A stretch of DNA of 64,000 nucleotides, taken from NCBI RefSeq assembly GCF_024868665.1, contig NC_079904.1, forward strand, positions 18,486,814 to 18,550,813. Reading direction: 5' to 3'. Positions 1 to 11,678 of the stretch are shown here, in pieces. Both the position numbers and the translations under genes were made by a program. Positions within the stretch are counted from its first letter, which is position 1, and each line of letters starts with the position of its first letter. The notes under the pieces were generated by a model. The model searched no databases. It was given only the letters and a program-made list of their open reading frames with translations, and was not told the DNA's origin. Source of the stretch: Triplophysa rosa (Eukaryota > Chordata > Actinopteri > Cypriniformes > Nemacheilidae).

Positions 1-28
1 CTCTCTTAAATGTTAGTCTAGAGCCCTG
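1..28. mobile_element. Terminus of a CAGGGCTCTAG-ended hAT-like element (partial)
   Basis: The window opens inside an element ending in TCTAGAGCCCTG. This is the inverse of the CAGGGCTCTAGA terminus seen at 18324, 26937 and (inverted) 52771. The rest of the element lies outside the window, so no target-site duplication can be read. Confidence 0.5.
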
Positions 29-808
29 CTTCCACTTTTAACCCTTGGGGATAAAACGCAACAAGCATTTAAAAATTGAGCCATCAATCAGATTGCAAGT
101 GGACTATTTAGTTGCATGTACTACGTAGTGACTGCTGATTGGCAGGTGGCACTACATGAACATTCACAGTCCCACCAGTGACTATGCTTAGCTGTGACAG
201 AAAAATAAAGTCAGACACAGATAAGATAATATAATTATTTTTATTCTTTGAATACACAGCTACTTTCCAATGACGATTGACTGAGAAAGCATTGTTTTGG
301 CATCTAACTGCAGGGACTTGCTGACCAGCCAAAGCCTGACCCTTGGGCGTGATTATAAGGTTTCATTAACCTGATCTCCTTAACACACCAAAACACTTAA
401 GATAAACTCATAATTTCCTCTCTTGGCCACATGCTTGTCTGTGTCTTCAATGGCCGTGTGTCAGTCATTAAGGCTATAAGCCTCTTCCTATTGCTGCCGG
501 TTGGCACAGCGGTTGCCTCTTCCTCTTAAAATTCCTTATTTCCTGTAAAGTTTCCTGTAGGCTTTTGAATTCAGCTTGTAGAGGAACAGGAATGGGGCAT
601 ACGGTCGAGCCAGTGTAATAAATCATACGAGGGAGCACAAAAACTGCTAGACGAGAGAAGAAAAATGAAAAGTGAATCGAGTAGGCAGCGGATCTTGGCT
701 AAGGCCAGCTGCACTTGTCCCACGGGAGTCTTCTATCAGCATCCACGCACAGGCACACAGGCCCGCTGCTGTCCACTTACTGGACTGCTGACACGCCAAC
801 CTTCAGCA
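29..808. other. No recognisable gene
   Basis: AT-rich sequence with stop codons in all frames. The short minus-strand frame at 108-332 shows no motif. I see no promoter, RNA gene or repeat boundary here apart from the hAT target copy CTTCAGCA at 801-808. Confidence 0.4.
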
Positions 809-1155
809 TAGGGCTGTGCAATTAATCGAAAATTAATCGTAATCGCCAATTTTGGCCTTCAACAATTACAAAAACAAAACAATCGAGGCAAAACGATTAT
901 TGTGCTGCATTCCATTTTGCAAGGATCCTCTCTTTTCTTGTGGTATAAATCCACAGTGCACCCTTTTCCTTTACAGTGGCTCAGCTGTGCTATTTCTTTA
1001 CATTTATTTTGCAGTTGAATTCACAGTTTAAAAGCCAAGTTTTCGTTTTTCTATGTTGTTTTAAAAGTTAATGAGTAATCGTGTTAAATAATCGGGATCT
1101 CAATATTGGCCAACATAATCGTGATCATGATTTTTGTCATAATCGAGCAGCCCTA
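809..1155. mobile_element. Short non-autonomous hAT element (MITE)
   Basis: A 347-bp element with ends TAGGGCTG and CAGCCCTA and subterminal AATCG/CGATT motifs in both arms. An exact 8-bp duplication CTTCAGCA flanks it (801-808 and 1156-1163), as expected of hAT transposition. It has no coding capacity. Confidence 0.9.
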
Positions 1156-1163
1156 CTTCAGCA

Positions 1164-2206
1164 CATGCACACTTATTGATTCCTGCTGAATTTTATTGGT
1201 AACTATGTCTTCTCACATGCATATTCATTCATTCAGTTACATAGGTACTTTTTGGGGGTTTAATATTTGTATTGTGTGGTAACAGTTTCATAAAAGCAAA
1301 AAGGCAATCAAGGCTAGTGGTCTATTATGAATTAGTCTCTGCTGAAGGTGTTGCAAGCATTCTGCTTCGTGTCGTGCCTAACCACGGCCTTCAGCCGTGA
1401 CTTATTCACAATACAGAGCACCAGGAAAATAATATTTTGGTGCTGTATCCTCTTATGTTTTATATTTCCAAACAGTCGATAACAGTGACAGGTTTTGGAA
1501 AGCTGTTTGTACTCTTTTATTTCACAAGTCGGATGCCGTACGGTGAACTGAATGTGCTGCTTTTCCCTGGCATTCACTGCACAGAGTAGACAACGAGAGA
1601 GACAATCCCTGCACTGGGAAAGTGAAACTTCGCGCTCGCGAGGCAATACAGACAACAGTATCCCACTTTATGAAAGATAAGGTTTATTCAAAAAGATGCT
1701 GAGTTTGTCATTATACGCGTCTTCTGAACAAGTCGTTAAATCTAGTGAAAGAGTTGCTAATTTTGCAACAATGGGTGGATAATTTAGGAATGAATGGGAA
1801 ACACAGCGTCAGGTGGGGAGGTGGTGGGGAGGATTTTTGGTGTGGCGCTGTGCCATGGCAGAAACACTGAAGCGTGCCCCGTTTCACAAATAGTTTTCAA
1901 CCCTGCACAAGGGTTTTTACTGCAAGATTAAAACCCAACAAATTACATTTTAAACGGAGCTGAACTGCAGCTAATAAACTGAATTCTCCTAGAAGTGCAC
2001 TATAGACAGACATTTTCAGACAAAGTGTGGAGATTATTGTACATAAGAAATTACCACATTGTACTTGAGATTGAAACTGTTCAGTCGGGCTAATTAACTG
2101 AGGGGAGTCCCTAAAAATGTCCATTGCTTGCAAACTCCCCTTAAAGATTGCAGCTCATTGAAGTGGAACACAAACTCTTGGTGACCCAAATCCGTTTGCT
2201 CTCGCG

Positions 2207-2207
<1 letters not shown>
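1164..2207. other. No recognisable gene
   Basis: Intergenic or intronic sequence. A 107-codon open frame on the minus strand (1332-1655) has no recognisable domain and no homology-like pattern, so I do not call it a gene. A small perfect hairpin (CACGGC, 5-base loop, GCCGTG) lies at 1383-1399. Confidence 0.35.
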
Positions 2208-2255
<48 letters not shown>

Positions 2256-2266
2256 TGTGCGTGTGT
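2208..2266. repeat. (GT)n/(GCGT)n microsatellite
   Basis: An uninterrupted TG run passes into GCGT repeats and back to TG. Simple dinucleotide and tetranucleotide repeat. Confidence 0.95.
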
Positions 2267-2429
2267 TAAAAAAGTCTTAAAAAGTCCTGCCCTAGGGATG
2301 TACAAAACTACACACAACCAAATTTAGACTCTAAACCAATGCTTTAACAATATTTGAAAACCAAGGGCTTCTATTCAATATGGTAACTTATATTTAACAA
2401 ATACACAGGCTAAATAAATGTATAATTTC

Positions 2430-3450
2430 TAGGAGTGTAACGGTTCTCGGTAAATAATTGAACCGCACGGTTCTCCACCAACGGTTCGGCACACGGTCCA
2501 ACGCGCTTGGACCGCGGCTCATCTTAAATCTGACGACGCATTTATAATGTGGTTCGTTAAAAATTATAATGCATAAAACAGACTGACAAAGTTCAGCTAA
2601 TGTATGTTTGTGGATGGATACACATTTAATACCTAAAACAAATCAAATAACGTAGACAAATTTCAATAGGATTGACGTATGCTGTAATATGACCAGTCAT
2701 TTCTGCTTTCATCACCCGGGTGTTGTGAGCGTGCGAGTGCAGTTGAGGCCTGAACAGCACATGTTGCTGTTTAAACTACACTCATTCAAGCCTTGCCAAT
2801 TTAAACATTTAAGTACAAGATGATGCAGAAGAAAACTCGCTTGCGCGCTGTGAGAAGATCCGAAGCGCGCATAAGGAAAGTCTCAGACATGGCGCAAATA
2901 TTGAGTTGTCTTTGAAGCGCTTAAACGGACAAATTCACACACAAAGTAGGTCAACATGCCCCTCTTGTCGAGTATCTTAACAAACATAATAGGTTATGTC
3001 TTAAGTGAACGGACGAAACGGATGAAAAACAACGCATGTGTACAGTATCAGTGTTCTGGATGTGTTTCATTCCTCTTAAAGCCACAGCAGCATATTCCTG
3101 CTGTCTGTTAAACGTCAAGGAAATCACTCACTGCTTGTGACTCAATAGCTTCTGTAACTTCAATTATGATTCGTCTTTATTTAATTTGTACATATGCAAT
3201 GTTATGTTTTATTTGATTACTTTAATCCATTTCTACCTTAAAAGGTATATATACAGTATCTTATTTAATTTTCTGCTTTGCTCTGTTGTTTTATTGGTGC
3301 TGTTACTTGTAGCTTGATTATTTGTTCTTATTTTTATTTGTCAGTAGTCCCTTTTCCCTGAACATAGCACAAATCGAACCGAACCGAAACCGTGACCCTA
3401 AAACCGTGACACAGACCGAACCGTGAGTAATTTGAACCGTTACACCCCTA
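2430..3450. mobile_element. Non-autonomous hAT element with TAGGRGTGTAACGGT ends
   Basis: A 1021-bp element starting TAGGAGTGTAACGGTTC and ending GAACCGTTACACCCCTA, with runs of GAACCG-type subterminal motifs. An exact 8-bp duplication ATAATTTC is present at 2422-2429 and 3451-3458. The interior has no transposase frame. Confidence 0.93.
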
Positions 3451-3458
3451 ATAATTTC

Positions 3459-4025
3459 ACAAAACTATCATATTTGTTGCCAAGACCTACACATCAATAA
3501 TAATGTTATTACTCACAAAAGGTGATCTGACATCAATGTAAATCATCCTGAAATGTACCACTGACTGTTTTTTTGTCTGTTTGAAACTCACATTACAGAA
3601 CATGGTTGTTAAAAGGTCTGACAATGTGTGCAATACCAAACATACTCAACTAAATATCTCAACACAGATGTATTGTGTATTACTCTCACTAAACCTCTAT
3701 CCTGTGAAACCCAACAAAAAGTCAAGGTCATAACTTTTCCACCTCAAGGAAAAATGCAGTCTGAAACAGCTTTGATGTACTCCCTTTCCTGATAGCAACT
3801 ATAATGTATCCACTTTCTATCATTCTGTATTTTTCCCTTTCAATCTGACAGTCGCTGAACAATGTTTCATTGTCTGTCTGTGGGAGTGTGTGAGGAGAAG
3901 AAACAGCTGCAACTAAACAAACAGTCGTATCAATTCTGTGCCCCACGCTCCGTTCTCCTTGAGACCTCTCATGCCTATGTTTTCAAAGCACCACAGTAAA
4001 TCTGTGCTATAACCGTGCACTTATC
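3459..4025. other. No recognisable gene
   Basis: No domain, splice structure or repeat boundary could be recognised. A 72-codon minus-strand frame (3728-3946) is unsupported. Confidence 0.35.
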
Positions 4026-4340
4026 TAGGGATGGGTCATAATAGTCGACTAATTGACAAGTCATTCATCAACATTTTGTTTTGATTAGCTTTAACGATGA
4101 TGCGTTAATTAGCATGCTAACAGCTAAAGCACAACACACTGTTTCCACAGTAAAACATTCTGTAAACTTGCATGGAAAAGCTTCAATCTGTGAGTTTTGA
4201 ATGGATATCGCCATTTCTGGTTGAAACAAAAAACTGTTAATCTGGGCGCATAAACTATAAATAAATGTTAATAAGTCCACAGATAAATCGTTTATAAAAA
4301 CACCATAATATTCCATAAAAAACAGTACATTTTGATTTCA
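4026..4340. mobile_element. Probable one-ended hAT fragment
   Basis: Begins TAGGGATGGGTCATAATAG and runs into GTCGACTAATT repeats typical of hAT subterminal regions in fish. No matching right end (CCCATCCCTA) is visible nearby, so this is a fragment and its right limit is approximate. Confidence 0.4.
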
Positions 4341-4814
4341 TGGTGACTTTAAATTCACAGTATCAAAGTATCACTGTCACAGCCAATAAAAATTTAATAG
4401 TTTATTTATTTATTTTCAGCCACAGGTGTCAAGCTGAAAGACAAATACAATGACAAATTAAAAAATAAATAAAAACAACACAAAAAACGCCACAAAATCT
4501 CACAAAAAGACAATGCTGCATGACAGGCTCAGACAGGATCCATTATAGCCTCTAAACATTTATTTGAACTTACTAAATATAGAAAATACATCGTTCTCCG
4601 CCTCTGTATGTGTGTGTTCACAGCCTGCCACATAGGACAAAGAGAAGCACACAGCGTTTGAATCTCTCGGCAGGACAGATTATGTTTTACTCCGGGTCTT
4701 CAGTTTTTTTGCTCGAGAGTTGTTTGAGAGGACCCCTGAGGCTCTGTGTGACATGTCAAGGCAGAAGCCAGTTATAAGCCTCGGCAGAACAACCAGAAAA
4801 CGCTGAAAAGACAG
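4341..4814. other. AT-rich sequence, no gene
   Basis: Contains TTTA runs (about 4400-4425) and AAAT runs (about 4455-4490). No element ends are identified, apart from sequence just left of the gypsy LTR remnant that may belong to it. Confidence 0.35.
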
Positions 4815-4893
4815 CACCTGCCACTCATCACCACACTCATCAGCACCCACATAAAAGCCATCACAGAACATTCAGTCTTTGTCTGGTCTCGAA
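4815..4893 (+). repeat. 5' LTR remnant of Ty3/gypsy element
   Basis: This 79-bp block, from CACCTGCC to GGTCTCGAA, recurs as a direct repeat at 6552-6631 with only a few differences. The two copies flank a pol remnant and the right copy sits downstream of a purine tract and TGTTAC. They are therefore best read as the 3' parts of two LTRs. The upstream part of this LTR is not recognisable. Confidence 0.65.
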
Positions 4894-6481
4894 TACGGTA
4901 ACAGACTCAAACCTGTGATGCTCACCTGCAAACCTACCTGGATACCCTTCAACAAAAGTCTTCTGTGGAATCTTGATGCCGGGCACTAAACAAGATCACC
5001 TTTAAATTCCGTTATCCACTTCCCCTTGTCCCAGCAGCACTGGGACAGCTAAGAGGTGCGTGCATCTTCACCAAGTTGGACCTCTGCAGCACTTACAATC
5101 TAGTGTGTATTAGAAAGGGCGACGAGTGGGAAAACGGCGTTCGTAACACTCACTGGTCATTATGAATATCTTGTCATGCCATAAGGACTGGTTAATGCCC
5201 CTTGTCTTCCAAGACTTTATGCACGAGGTACTTAGAGACTTTCTGCACTCCACAGTGCTAGTTTATATTGATGATATTTTAATCTACTCATCAAACCCCC
5301 AAGACCATCAGTGCCACGTTGCGGAGGTCCTTCAACACCTTCGAGAGCACCTCCTCTACCTCAACACAGAAAAAATCCAGCTTCCATCAGTCATCCATCC
5401 AGTTTCTCGGTTATCATATCTCCAAGGAAGGCATTACCATGGATGAGGGGAAGGTGGCAGCAGTACGCAACTGGCCAAAACCATCCACAGTAAAAGACCT
5501 CCAACGCTTCAACGCCAACGCTAGAGACATTTTATCAAAAATTTCAGTACCATTGCCCTTCCTCTCACTGACCTCCTCAGGAACAAGCCCAAATCCCTGT
5601 CTTGGTTTCCCTTGACCCCAGAGGCATTCAAACTCCTCAAGAAGAAGTTCTCCTCAGCACCGCTCCTCAGACAACCCGATCCAACACAGCCCTTTGTCGT
5701 CGAAGTGGACGCCTCCTCCTCTGGGGCCAGAGCGGTGCTCTCTCATAAACTCACCCCGGCGGAACGGAACATCGTCGGTGACAGAGAGTTACTAGCAATC
5801 AAGCTCGCACAGGAAGAATGGAGACATTGGCTGGAGGGTTGGCAGCAACATTTCCTCATATATACCGATCACAAGAACTTACAGTTCCAGAAAGAAACAA
5901 AACACCTTAACCCACGCCAAGCCCGCTGGGCCATGTTCTTCACCCAGTTCCACTTCCAGATACCACCGATAAGAAAAATTAGGAAATCGGGAGGTTCCTT
6001 CGGACATTCTGCCACGACCACCAGGAGTCCTGGAGCCAGTTCCTCTGCTGGTCCGAGTATGCGCAGAACTCTCTTTGTCAGCCTACCACCAGGTTAACCC
6101 CTTCCAGTGCATACTCAGCTACCAGCCACCCGTTTCCTTGGTCGGGGGAACCGTCTGAGGTCCCCTCCATCAATCACTGCTTCAGAGAGAGCGAGAGTCT
6201 GGGACAACGCCCACCATCACCTCCAGAGAGCCATCGGCACCAAAGAATCCAGGCAGATGCCAGGTGGAGGGAGACTCTGCAATACCAACCAATACCAAGT
6301 CCCACATAAATTGTCCCCTTCCCATAGTCAGACAAATCAATCTCCCCCTCATACCGTATTCACCAATCATTTCACGTATCCCCCCGCTCTTCTCACCACC
6401 TTCCACCACAAGCACCCCAGTCGACCCGCACCACGAGTCAGAGGCAGGCCATCGCGAAGGCGGGCCGTGGAGGGGGGGTAC
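4894..6481 (+). pseudogene. Ty3/gypsy pol remnant (RT, RNase H, C-terminal tail), broken
   Basis: Remnant of an LTR-retrotransposon polyprotein. Reverse-transcriptase sequence is recognisable from about 4990, with the catalytic YIDD box in the frame 5162-5446. It continues after a frame change (5319-5615) into the thumb/connection region. RNase H follows in 5612-6097, with the VEVDAS start and the YTDHKNL motif. Most of the integrase is missing. A short C-terminal piece at about 6100-6480 ends with a basic GRPSRRR stretch before the polypurine tract at about 6466-6478. There are several frame changes and internal stops, and gag and protease are absent. The tail layout suggests a chromovirus-type gypsy element. 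It is non-functional. Family call is firm, clade tentative. Confidence 0.85.
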
Positions 6482-6631
6482 TGTTACGGAAACGCCAGGC
6501 TCTCTCACCAAACCTCTAACACGGTCGCAGTCACTGAGTTCTGATCACTCACACCTGCCTCTCATCACCACACTCATCAAGCACCCACATAAAAGCCATC
6601 ACAGAAGATTCAGTCTTTGTCTGGTCTCGAA
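6482..6631 (+). repeat. 3' LTR of the gypsy remnant, cut off by a Tc1 fragment
   Basis: Starts TGTTACGG immediately after the polypurine tract, as LTRs do, and shares its 6552-6631 part with 4815-4893. The LTR stops abruptly where Tc1 transposase sequence begins. No TA dinucleotide or Tc1 terminal repeat lies at the joint, so it arose by deletion or recombination, not a simple insertion. Confidence 0.65.
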
Positions 6632-7366
6632 GTTATGAAGGCATCATTGGAACTTGCTAACATCTCTGTTCATGAGTCTACAATACGTAAAACACTGAAC
6701 AAGCAGGGTATCCACGGCAGGACGCAACGAAGGAAGCCACTGCTTACTAAAAAGAACATTGCTGCATGCCTGAAGTTGGCAAAAGAGCACATTGACACTC
6801 CACAGCGGTATTGGCAAAATGTTTTGTGGACTGATGAAGCTCAGATTGAACTATTTGGAAAAAACACACAGCACTACATCTGGCGTAGAAAGGGCACGGC
6901 ATATCATCATGAAAACATCATCCCAATTGTAAAGTATGGTGGAGGAAACATCATGATTTGGGCCTGCTTTGCTGCAACAGGGCCTGGCCAGCTAGGAATC
7001 ATTGAGGGGAAGATGAATTCCCAAGTATATCAGACAATTCTTCAGGATAATGTGAGAATGTCTGTACGTCAGCTGAAACTGTGTAGAAGGTGGGTGATGC
7101 AACAAGACAAAGACCCAAAACACCGGAGAAAGTCCACAACAGAATGGCTTCAGAAAAACAAAATCTGCCTTTTGGAGTGGCCAAGTCAGAGCCCAGACCT
7201 CAACCCAATAGAGATGCTATGGATTGACTTGAAGAGGGCCATACACATGAGACGTCAAAAGAATATGACATAGCAGTTCTGCCAGGAAGAATGGGCTAAA
7301 ATTCCTCCTCAACGATGTGCAGGTCTGATCCACAGCTACAGGAAGCGCCTGGTTGAGGTTATTGCT
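6632..7366 (+). pseudogene. Truncated Tc1 transposase
   Basis: Tc1/mariner transposases cut and paste by a DD34E catalytic triad. This frame (open to 7273) retains the second helix-turn-helix end (STIRKTLNKQGIHGR), the first aspartate in WTDEAQIELFG, the second in QQDKDPKH and the PDLNPIEMLW box with the glutamate. A stop at 7271-7273 breaks the C-terminus. The family's usual ending (EEWAKIPPQRC-like sequence, then RKRLVEV) is still readable in another frame to about 7366. N-terminal truncation and the frame change mean it is inactive. Confidence 0.88.
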
Positions 7367-7615
7367 GCCAGGGGGGGGGGGTCAACCAGTTATTAATTCT
7401 AAGGGTTCACTTACTTTTCCCACTGCCATTTTGAATGTTGAATGAGTGTGTTCAATAAAGACATGAAAGATCAGAATTTTTTGTGTTCTTTTTTTAGACA
7501 CATTATGTTTGTCAATACCCTTGACATAGATGAAACTCAGATCACATTTTAAGACAAATTTATTCAGAAAACAATGAAATTCCAAAATAATTCCACATAC
7601 TTTTTCTTGCCACTG
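6632..7615 (+). mobile_element. Tc1-like transposon, 5'-truncated
   Basis: Only the right end survives. The terminal repeat ends CTTGCCACTG followed by TA (7616-7617), the standard Tc1 target. The left terminal repeat and the first part of the transposase, including the first DNA-binding helix-turn-helix, are lost at the fusion with the gypsy LTR. An 11-12 base G run at about 7370-7380 adds a further disruption. Confidence 0.88.
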
Positions 7616-7617
7616 TA

Positions 7618-8847
7618 GATAAAAGGGCAGGGAGATTTTTGGTATTTTACTCTGCTCCCAAAATACTTTATATCTATTCAAATTAGGAGAAAACAGTCTC
7701 TGTGGTTGTGTGGGTGTGTATGCGTGTATGATTTTAGGCAGAAACTTTAGGACATTTACCAGCAGTGGCAGAGAAAAAAATTAAACAACTCAAAACTGAG
7801 AAAGTATACAGGCCTCAATTCCCAATCTGCATGCTATCAATCCAAACAATAGTATGAGAGATTATTGTACAGGCCTGTGTTCATATTATTTTTCTCAGAC
7901 AGTTCTGAAATCTCGACAATGAGCCACAATTCTGTCTCTGTGTGGGGGGTACAATTTTTTAAATGTCAAAACAAATGTGACGCTAGGTCTGTGACAATGT
8001 CAGATTTTCACCACACGATTATCATGGCCACACAAGAATTCACAACAACAATATCATCTATTGTTATTTACACTAACTAAAAAATGCTATCAGTCAAGCT
8101 CATCTTTAATTTTGTTTATTTTTTGTTTTCTCTCTTATCAAATGTAGGGAGGGAGAGAGTTAAGATAATTGTGGCTCTTAAAGCAAAATGTTAAAAGGGT
8201 GCAAAACTGCTACCTGCTATGAGTAAGAGTATACCTGCACTGAATAATTCAGGATATTATCATATGCGTGTATTACTAATACAATATAAAAATCACGGTT
8301 ATCAATACAATTACTAAAAATTACTCTCAATACTGGTATATTGTGACGCACGTCAAAAAACAAATGATAAACATCTGACCCTTGCTATGTAAATCCTCAA
8401 AAGTCAGTCAAATCCAACTTGATCCCACATGAAAATAACGTTTTACAAGGTAGCAACTTCATATCTACACAATCATGTAAATGCAGATCGTAAGAAAACA
8501 TTGCCTACAAATGAGATCGTATCAATTCCTATAAATTAGCCAACAATTTGCTGTAACATAATTGTATGGTTATGAACTGCCATGACATTGTGTTGATCAA
8601 ATCATGATTTGTTTTACATCTCATAATGTCAAAAGGTTTCTGTGAGAGAGGTATGTTTACTATATATTAAATATCATTTTAGTGTGAAAACATTATAAAA
8701 GTGGTCCTCACTAATATAGCTTCAAAGGTGTTTGTTTGTGAACACGTGGAGGTTTTGGCAATAAACTGAGGCGACCTAATGAAATGCACACTTCTCTGAA
8801 GGGAAAGTGTGAAGAACCCAACACAGAGAAGACTAATCTCTCTCAGG
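7618..8847. other. No recognisable gene
   Basis: AT-rich sequence without recognisable coding, RNA or repeat boundaries. Open frames here are short and random-looking. Confidence 0.35.
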
Positions 8848-9090
8848 GTGCTTTCTCACCTTTAGTTCGGTTCATTTGGTCCAGGCAAATGGCAAAAAAT
8901 TATACATTGTAGCATTTTTCAGCAGTGTTGGTTCCTTCACACCACACTGATTGCTTTGGTCCGAACCAGTTGAAACGAACCAAAATGCAGTCACGTGACA
9001 ACATCCACATCACTCATTGGCGAGAACGTATTTCCTAAACTGCTTTTTTAAACGAAATAAACTCACAGTCAACATCGCATGTCAGATGTG
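8848..9090. mobile_element. Fragment of a PIF/Harbinger-type MITE
   Basis: Starts GGGTGCTTTCTCACCTTTAG and continues with TTCGGTT and GGTCCGAACC motifs, resembling the GGGCGTTTTCACACATAG element at 15538-15879. The opposite end is not visible, so the boundary at 9090 is approximate. Confidence 0.4.
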
Positions 9091-10728
9091 GAAACGTTAG
9101 CCTGCTCAACTGTGCTAGCATCATTTGCATCATTGTCAATTCCACCCTAAAATTTGAGAAAAATATGCAGAATTCCACAGAATAGTTTTAAATGTACATT
9201 TGTACACAAATATAAATGTGTGTAAATGTGTTCAAAAAGTCTTCAAACGCTGCCTGTCTATGCATTTAAAGGCATCTGACAGCAGATTTGGTTCTGCTTA
9301 TTTAAAAAGGCAGAGAAGTGTTATTGATTATTGCTAAGACTGATTAAACTCTGAATACACCAGACCAAATTCCTCTGAATTCATTTGAACCCAACGTAAA
9401 GATAACTTCAAATAAAACTTAACAAGAGAATTCGCCTGTTGTTCATTCTTGCTGTGAATGGATTTGAAATGATACAGCGGTGTCTTACAACAAATATGTT
9501 CCCTGAACTTCTCAGCAATTAGTTTAGTTTTAAAAGTCTCAAATATCACATTGTTCGTCCTCAGGCTCATTCAAATCCGTCACAGCAAACAGCGCATACT
9601 AGTAACACGCTCACGTGGTGTGTGTCTATTTGTCAATAACAAGCTCTAAAATCCATGGAATTCCACAGAGTTTTCTGCGGAGATTGGCGAGCGCTTATTA
9701 TAGTGCTGCCTCATTCAGCATTGGTACACTGAGTGTCGAATAAACGGAGAGCAGAGTGCTGGCGCCGAGCATGTGGGAAACTGCTTGTGTAACCAGTCAC
9801 TCGCACAGCTCCTGCTACTAGGGGACCTTGAACCGGGCGTCGGTCCAGCCTGGAAGTCGGTCGCGTCTGCAGTTAGAGCACCTCTTGAGGTCGGGAAGTG
9901 CACCTTCCCTGAGACCTGCGCAGCTCTCTCTCTAGCTAGTCGTTTTTTTTAAAAAGTGTGGCGCTTCCGTTGGAAACGAGCAAATTTGCACGGTCGCCAC
10001 TGGCGACCACAACAAAAATATAACTTGAAAATTAATATTGGTTGCAAATGCGACTGTTTTAGGCGCATTCTGGAACCTAAAACAATAGCAATCTAGCAAT
10101 CTCACATACCCACACAATGATCAACATGATTTAGGAAGGGTGACGACATGAAGTATGAAGGCTGACAGAGACAAAAGACAGAAAAAAGGAGAAGACTAAA
10201 GAAACCAGAGCACAAGGACAGTCCAAGTTCATCATCTCCATATGGCGAACAGCAGAGTGCAGGGAGGCTCATGGGAAGGAGCTGTGACTTACCCACAGGC
10301 TAACACACAGTCTGATATACACTTAACAGTTTATATAGCCTTATATCCTGCAGAAATCTGAACGTTTGAAAGCATAAATAACATAAAAAGACAGACGACA
10401 TAAACAGTCTTGGCATATGCAATGCATTCTGGCACCCAAACATTGCCAAGATCGGGTGACCCACATAGACATGTTATAAGTAAAATCGCTCTCTCCACAT
10501 GAGCAGCAGTTATACATGTCAGTCAGCTCCATTATAGGCCCCTGTGTTTCCATAACATAGCTTTGAGAAGTCAGACCGTTGGGTTAAAATCTGGTCCACA
10601 TGGCAGCTTACTCAGGCCAAAAACTGCCTAGGATAGTACGATGCCATCTGACCCAGATGAAGTGACCAATCGCTTTCTCAACGTGGTGTATAACAGAATA
10701 ATAATATAATTCGTAAAAGAACAACATA
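9091..10728. other. No gene; degraded repeat fragments
   Basis: No coding signal. Two opposed pieces with AATTCCACAGA motifs (about 9165-9185 and 9655-9675) look like an old transposon pair. At 9992-10008 there is a perfect palindrome, GGTCGCCA-C-TGGCGACC, within a GCGAC-rich patch. It resembles the GTCGC-rich arms of the CAGGGCTCTAG-ended element at 26937-28543. Confidence 0.35.
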
Positions 10729-10869
10729 CACTGTAAAAAGTGAATATGGGTCTATGTTGGATTACTATAACTATCTAGCCTTTCTGCGTTCCGAATTGTA
10801 ACTCAAAATTGTACATTCTTTCAACTTTAACACGCAGACACACTACTACTAAAATTTATCCCTTTGAGC

Positions 10870-10995
10870 CAACGTAAAATTTCACTTTAAGGATCACCCG
10901 TCAGATGTATTTTCTGAAGTCATGACGCATGAGCTGTGGACTTGAGATTTCTCTTCGGCAGCCATTTTCTGTTCTCCCCGCACACAGATGAAAAA
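10870..10995 (+). other. Candidate non-coding first exon
   Basis: Relatively GC-rich for its surroundings and ends at a good splice donor (AAAAA|GTAAGT at 10996). It lies upstream of the SAMD3-like exons in the same orientation. No start codon with a sustained frame is visible, so if real it is 5' UTR. From 10996 to 11486 the sequence is AT-rich, intron-like, with no further feature I can support. Confidence 0.3.
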
Positions 10996-11678
10996 GTAAG
11001 TTGAAAGTTTGTTTAAATTCATGATATAGTTGATAATGTAATGTTTGAGCGTGTTTTTCAGTTGTTTGTCAGCATAAATGTCGACGAAATCGTGAATACT
11101 TGAATATTTTTGCAAATAAATTTGCTCGACCTCACGTTTGCACTATGCAGGTTAGCGCCAGGCTAAATTATGTTAAAGTTAAGACTCTAAATATACAATA
11201 TGTTGCATTTACTCATTTGTGAAGTAAAAATATATTTTTGGACCTTGAGAGTATGCGTTTAAATTAAAGTAGATGTCTCATTTATCGTTATTATCGTATT
11301 AAGTGCAGCGCGAGATATTTGAAATGGCGTGGGCGGGATGCGCATGAGGAGAGGGACAACGGTCGAGCCTTAAAGGATTCTCACTTTTTCACGTTACGGG
11401 TTCTTGTGTTTCTTACACCAGTGCTGTCATTTATGCATCGATTTGATCGGCAAAATTACGATGAACGTCTAAAGGCCTAAGTAAACACATTACATTTACA
11501 TTTAGTCATTTAGCAGACGCTTTTATCCAAAGCGACTTACAAAGAGTATAAGGAGCAATAAGCGATATGTCATACAGGAGCAATAATGCAATAGGTGCCA
11601 ATACAAAGTTACTAGTTTTAACAAAAGCTAGACCACTACCTGTTGAGAGAAAGCTAGTTTTTTTGGGTTTTTTTTCCT

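Noticed and set aside
1332..1655. 107-codon minus-strand open frame
   Set aside because: No domain, no family resemblance, no splice context; length is compatible with chance.
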